Assembly: GCA_050084985.1 (NCBI GenBank)
Contig: JBITNC010000001.1
Location: 124,248,001-124,312,000, forward strand
Length of the DNA: 64,000 nt
Direction of reading: 5' to 3'
Source of the DNA: Nageia nagi
Taxonomy: Eukaryota; Pinophyta
Position 1 is the stretch's first letter, and each line of letters begins with the position of its first letter. Below the pieces are notes generated by a model. It ran no database searches, was not told where the DNA came from, and was given only the letters and a program-made list of their open reading frames with translations. Position numbers and translations under genes: made by a program. Below are positions 59,690-64,000 of this stretch, piece by piece.

Positions 59690-60640
59690 GTTTTATTCTT
59701 ATTCTTATGCTTATATGGACATAATTTTAGATGTAATTTCTAACATTTATCATCAACATGATAATCTTTATCAGAATGACTACAATGCCTACTATCACCT
59801 TCTTTCTTTGAAATATTAGTGATCTTTATTTCTTACTTACCTTTGCTTTTATCTTGAGATTTACCTTTCTCTTGTCCTCCCCACGAGTTAGAAGCTTTCT
59901 TGAATTTGTCATATTGTGTCCTTTCTTTACCATCCTCCTCTAAGTATTGTGCTTGCACACACACTTTATAAAGATTAGTAGGATTAAACAACATGATATT
60001 CTTTTGTAAATTACTATATAAACCTCCAATGTATTTCATTAAAGTTTGAGGATATTTTAGTGAAACCCTAAGCAAAGCAGCTTATTTTTTAAATTTTGTA
60101 GTGTATTCTTGAACATTTTTCCCTCTTTATTATCTAAAGAATTAACATTTCATAAATTGTTTGTTATGATGTTCTAATGGATAAAATTGATTTTTTAACA
60201 ACTCTTTAAATTCATTCAAAGAAGATATTTCTAACGAGTGTTCATGATTAATATTTTCTACATGGCTTTCCCATCAAACTAAATGATGTCCACTCATCTT
60301 TCATATAGCAAAATATATTTTATCATCATCACTTAAAACACCATGAATTTGGAAATAAAACTCCAATTCTTTCAACTAGTTGTTCACCTTTTTTGCATTA
60401 ACATCTCCTCCAAAAGTAGAAATGTCCACTTTGGCCTCCACCTTGAATGGAACTTGATTTGATGAAGATGATGAATTAGATCTCCACATTATGAAATCTC
60501 TAATTGACATTAGCATTTTTTCTATTAGCTAATAACTCAACCAAACAAGCCAAATGATTCTCCATTTTTGAAAACCTCCTTTCAAAATTGGCATCTATCA
60601 TGTTACAAATGGTAGGCTATTTCTCCTTTGCATTATCCAT
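59690..60640 (-). pseudogene. gag: Element F gag, broken
   Basis: The start MDNAKEK is at 60,640, with MIDANFERRFSKMENHLACL next, a short coiled N-terminus. The open piece 59,833-60,075 reads VSLKYPQTLMKYIGGLYSNL, QKNIMLFNPTNLYKVCVQAQ and YLEEDGKERTQYDKF, the C-terminal capsid region (family Y-x-x-G-L...V-x-x-x-x-P-x-x-x-x-E-A-C-x-x-A-x-x-x-E). Near 59,740-59,790 HCSHSDKDYHVDDKC is the zinc knuckle with one Cys lost. The middle of the capsid is frameshifted. Confidence 0.75.
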
Positions 60641-60780
60641 TTTATATTCTCTACCCCATCAACCAATATCAAGATACTCTATAATTAATTTTGGTCTTTA
60701 ACATCTCCTCTCAAACATAAAAACACACTACTGGTGGCCTGAAATCCCTAAAATTTTGGCCCCAAATTTTATGCACACAA

Positions 60781-60792
60781 GATCTGATACCA
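60781..60792 (-). other. Primer-binding site, element F
   Basis: On the minus strand TGGTATCAGATC lies two bases from the LTR end; it is the initiator-Met tRNA type site with one change from TGGTATCAGAGC. Confidence 0.85.
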
Positions 60793-60794
60793 TG

Positions 60795-61695
60795 TGATCC
60801 CTAATCATTAGATGCTTATAGCATACCCAAATTCTCACTTATATATTTGAACAAAAAATATATTCACCATTATGAAATCATATAAATTGCATAAAACTTT
60901 TAAAATTACATAATGTAAATCATAAAACTAGTAATTTCAAATGCACACAACAAGATCAACACAATGATTTACCCTAGTTCACCCAATGTAAGCTAATCTA
61001 GCATGGAATTGGAGCCTGCTCTTCTTATTTTTTCTATGGATATTATAATATTACATATATAGATAAATACCATCAACATAATGGTAATGCAATCTTCTAT
61101 AATTACAATAATTTGCTACAACAAGATGAAAATAATATCAAAAATCTAAAATGACTCTTGGCCATCCTTCAAATCCTACAATCCCAAAATAGTAAATTCC
61201 TCAAATTCTCCTCTTACAAACAAGAGAGTAGCATGCCCTTTAAATAATCTTTAAAATGCCTTGAAAATGTTGGCTATAGGCATTGAATCATCTCATCTAC
61301 CCAACATGTTAATATCCCTTCAACTTTCCTTGGTGATTCATCAAGGTGCATATCATTAATGGCATAAAATTAGCAATTTACATATCATTGATGGACTAAA
61401 ATTGAATGCCAAATAACTCCAAATTTTAGTCTCTGATCTATCTCCAAGCACATAGACCTCTAAAATTAGTATTTCTCCCATAAATACAACCTAACATGAT
61501 CCAATTTGGATTATACTCATCAATTTGCATGTCATTAATAACCTAAAATCAACAATTTGCATGCCATTATCAACCTAAAATTAAATGCTAAACAACTCCA
61601 AAATTTAATCTTCAATTTGTCTCCAGGTAAATATATCTCTATAATGAGTACTCCTCTTGTAAAGATAATCCTAACATGATCCAATTTAGATCACA
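60795..61695 (-). repeat. Element F LTR 2 (shared, with internal tandem duplication)
   Basis: It serves as the 5' LTR of the full copy and as the 3' LTR of the partial copy. It is about 178 bases longer than LTR 1 because a segment from about 61,370 to 61,515 is repeated at about 61,530-61,690, each with AACTCCAAA.TTTA, CTCC, and ACATGATCCAATTT.GAT. Confidence 0.85.
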
Positions 61696-63199
61696 CCTTC
61701 CCAATGGAGAAGCATTTGATCCCATAAATGAATAGATGAGGATATAACTTCCCAACTATGGACCTTTCTATTCACTTGGATTTATTAGGTTTTTGTCCTT
61801 TCAATCCAACCAACCATAGCTCTGTCTCACCTCTTCTTGTAGCATGAACCTTCTTTTGTAATATGGAATCCGCCTTAAGTTCATCCATAGGATTAAGAGC
61901 TAATTTATCAAGAGATGGCAAAATATGATTTGAACTTGCTTCATATTTAGTTAACATAAATGGCTCATACAATTTCAAATGTTCAACATTCACAACTGAA
62001 TAAATGTTCATATATGTTATAAGATCCAATCTAAAAGCATTCTCACTTACTTGATCCATAATATCAAATGGCCAATACCTTATAGGTTTCAACTTCTTGG
62101 TTGGTCCTTGCAACCTCTCCTTACTAAGATGCAACCAAACATGGTCTCCCACATGAAATTTATGGTCAACTCTATATTTGTCATGTCTCATCTTGTACTT
62201 GGCTTGGCTTGTCTCAAGTTGCTCTTGAACTTTCAAATGAATTTGCCTAATCCATTCAACAAATTTTTCAGCTTGCTTTTCCTCTTTCTCAAGTGAATCT
62301 TCTTCATCCTTTTGCTTTCCAAACACACAATTAAAAGGTGAAGGTGGTAAATAACCCAAACAAGTCTCAAAAGGACTCTTATTAATAGAGGAATGAATTA
62401 CCCTATTGTATGCATGTTGAATATATTCAATATGTTCATCCAAAGATGTAGGATATTTTCTATAATAACCCCTCAAGATATGAACCACTATCCTATTTGC
62501 CACTTTAGTTTTTCCATTTTTTTGAGGATGAAAGGTAGTACTCTTGTTCAACCTTGTATCCATCTTTTCCCAAAAACATATCCAAAACTTGACCAAAAAT
62601 ATACTTTCTCTATTTGAAAAAATAGAATTAGGAAATCCAAATATGAGAAAAGAATAAATTTGTAGCATCTTATCTTGTTATATCCTTCTTACATGGAATC
62701 AAAATACACATCTTGCTAAATCTATCCATAACAACAAATAAATAGTCATAGGCAATCCTCCCACAAAATCCATTAAGATACATTACCATGGACATGAAGG
62801 TATTGAAAGTGGATGATACAACCCTAATTTTCTATTACTTGGCTTCTTGGTGCAACACAAAGAACACCCTCTTATGTACTTGGAAATTTCATCTTACATC
62901 TTTGGCCAATATACATACCATTGCAAATTATACAATGTCTTTCCAACCCCAAAATTTTCTACAATTTTTGAAGTATGTGCTTCTCTAATTAGTCCAATCC
63001 TTTCACCTATGGGTACAAATAATACATTAAAATGATAAATAAGTCCATTTTGTAATTGAAATTCATCCAAATTCTCATAGTTAGACCTAGATAAATGCAA
63101 CTACTCATAAGCATCTCCAAAGTTTGGATCCAACACATATGGCTCTAAAAATGACTCAAATAGAAAAGGAAGAAATTTCATCACTGAGAGGGAACTCAT
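61696..63199 (-). pseudogene. Element F integrase, second partial copy (includes 298-codon open piece)
   Basis: The minus-strand piece 62,668-61,772 is open for 298 codons: DTRLNKSTTFHPQKNGKTKV, NRVIHSSINKSPFETCLGYL, EKFVEWIRQIHLKVQEQLET, HVGDHVWLHLSKERLQGPTK, AFRLDLITYMNIYSVVNVEH and the tail ATRRGETELWLVGLKGQKPN. Further up, 63,100-62,894 holds GLIYHFNVLFVPIGERIGLI with the zinc-binding end, and DFVGGLPM keeps the first Asp. The second Asp is Asn in SIFSNRESIFL and the Glu is Lys in GKTKVANR, as in the full copy. RT and gag are absent, the copy being cut by element G at 63,199. Confidence 0.85.
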
Positions 63200-63777
63200 T
63201 GTTAGAAAATGGAGACTACAACCAGCTAGACAACAGAGAGCAGTTTCTTTCTGGTTTAACACTAAATTTCAGTTGCTAAGAAGCCATGACACCTATTTAT
63301 CAGTTACAGAAGGGTTGGGGGTTACCTAACGACCTTCCAGATCTAACTTGGGTTTAAGTTGGGTTGGTTTGTACCTACAAATAAGAGGCTTGAGTTGAGG
63401 CATGTAAGAAGTAGTTTTGACAGCAATTGTGAAGTAGATTGTGATTGTAGTTTGATGTCTTATGTAGATAGTATGTGAGAGAGATTGTAGTGAGGCTTTG
63501 TTGTAACTCCAAAGTGAAGTTTGTAGCAAGATTATGCTGCTGGTTTTTTGCTTGGAGGACTTGAAGAATGATATGCAAAAGGGTTGAAAGCTTCTTCGTG
63601 GATGTAGCCTACACTGGGTGAACCATGTTATCTCTTGTGTCTCTCTTGTGTCTCTCTTATGTGATTGATGTTCATGGTTGTTTGATTTCAGTAGTATGCT
63701 TAAATGTTGTTTCTTTTTGCCAAGGACCAGAAGAATTGTGAATTCTCTTGCTTATATAAACTTATTAAATCCTAACA
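63200..63777 (+). repeat. Element G 5' LTR (578 bp)
   Basis: It starts TGTTAGAAAATGGAGAC and ends AATCCTAACA. TTATATAAAC near 63,752 lies close to the right end. Open frames on the minus strand here (for example 63,326-63,578) are incidental. Confidence 0.85.
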
Positions 63778-63779
63778 AG

Positions 63780-63791
63780 TGGTATCAAAGC
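63780..63791 (+). other. Primer-binding site, element G
   Basis: TGGTATCAAAGC two bases after the LTR, the usual Copia initiator-Met tRNA site with one change. Confidence 0.9.
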
Positions 63792-63855
63792 TTGTTGTTG
63801 TGTTGGGATTTTGTTGGTGAATCTTGTGTGTAGATTGGAAACCAAGAAGAGCACT

Positions 63856-64000
63856 ATGGCAGAATAAGGGAGGCTGAAGGTGGAAAGATTTAATGGGCAA
63901 GGTTTTCAGTTTTGGAAAATGTAAATGGAAGACTACCTCTACCAAAAGGATCTCTATCAACCTCTAGAAGATAAGAGTAAGAAACCCACTTCTATGAGTG
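63856..64000 (+). pseudogene. gag: Element G Copia gag, N-terminal part
   Basis: ATG 63,856 starts MAE, a TAA, then GRLKVERFNGQGFQFWKM, a TAA, and MEDYLYQKDLYQPLEDKSKK to the window end. K-x-x-x-F-N/D-G-x-N/G-F-x-x-W-K-x-x-M-E-D-x-L is the Copia gag signature. The two stops, at expected Gln/Lys positions, show this copy is also dead although its LTR ends are intact. The remainder is outside the window. Confidence 0.85.

Larger units (their letters stand above)
55463..63199 (-). mobile_element. Element F: minus-strand Ty3 element, LTR-internal-LTR-partial internal
   Basis: Two LTRs (55,463-56,185 and 60,795-61,695) enclose a full minus-strand internal region. Beyond the second LTR the 3' part of another internal region of the same family continues to 63,199, where a Copia element cuts it. 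The shared middle LTR implies a tandem product of recombination between copies or of adjacent insertion. Confidence 0.85.
63200..64000 (+). mobile_element. Element G: start of a Copia element, continues past window end
   Basis: A complete 5' LTR, primer site and gag start on the + strand, inserted in the minus-strand internal region of element F. The LTR ends form the matching hexamers TGTTAG and CTAACA. The rest lies beyond the window. Confidence 0.85.

Noticed and set aside
63326-63960. Minus-strand open frames in the Copia LTR and gag start
   Set aside because: They run antisense to the LTR and primer site and have low-complexity content.

Overview
This window looks like intergenic heterochromatin from a large plant genome, and I found no host gene, rRNA, tRNA or CRISPR array. 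It is very AT-rich and CpG-poor. Nearly every recognisable coding stretch is a decayed LTR retrotransposon whose conserved Gln, Arg and Trp codons have become TAA, TAG or TGA, the pattern left by deamination of methylated cytosine. The families present (chromodomain-bearing Ty3 elements, a Tat element with two RNase H domains, a second dual-RNase-H Ty3 element, and a Copia element) indicate a land plant. The very low GC and nested old elements suggest a gymnosperm-like genome, but the species is inference.

Layout. 1-1,890: AT-rich DNA with one CpG-retaining patch. 3,127-7,834+: element A, a decayed chromovirus on the + strand (gag, protease, RT, RNase H, integrase, chromodomain, polypurine tract), flanked at some distance by two copies of a ~700 bp direct repeat. 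10,302-22,050: element B, a dual-RNase-H Ty3 element with an archaeal-type RNase H before RT, an internal tandem duplication in gag-protease, and a very long unrecognised accessory reading frame ending in coiled coil. 22,690-23,464: the chromodomain tail and LTR start of another chromovirus (C).

23,465-54,879: element D, a chromovirus with very long LTRs. Its 3' LTR is split by element E (35,821-54,796), a ~19 kb Tat-lineage element. E has 733/731 bp LTRs, a near-matching 5 bp target duplication and a decayed tRNA-Asn primer site. It carries gag-protease-G-patch-RT-RNase H-archaeal RNase H-integrase, then two sense accessory frames of unknown function and an antisense plant-mobile-domain (PMD) gene, followed by tandem repeats and microsatellites.

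55,463-63,199: element F, a minus-strand Ty3 element arranged LTR-internal-LTR-partial internal. Its second internal region is cut by element G (63,200 to window end), the start of a + strand Copia element with well-preserved LTR ends.

The genes cooperate only in the sense of LTR-element replication: Gag makes the particle, protease cuts the polyprotein, RT and RNase H make DNA from the tRNA primer site and polypurine tract, and integrase inserts it, guided by a chromodomain in A, C, D and probably F. All copies appear dead. The parts most worth attention are the uncharacterised accessory frames of B and E.
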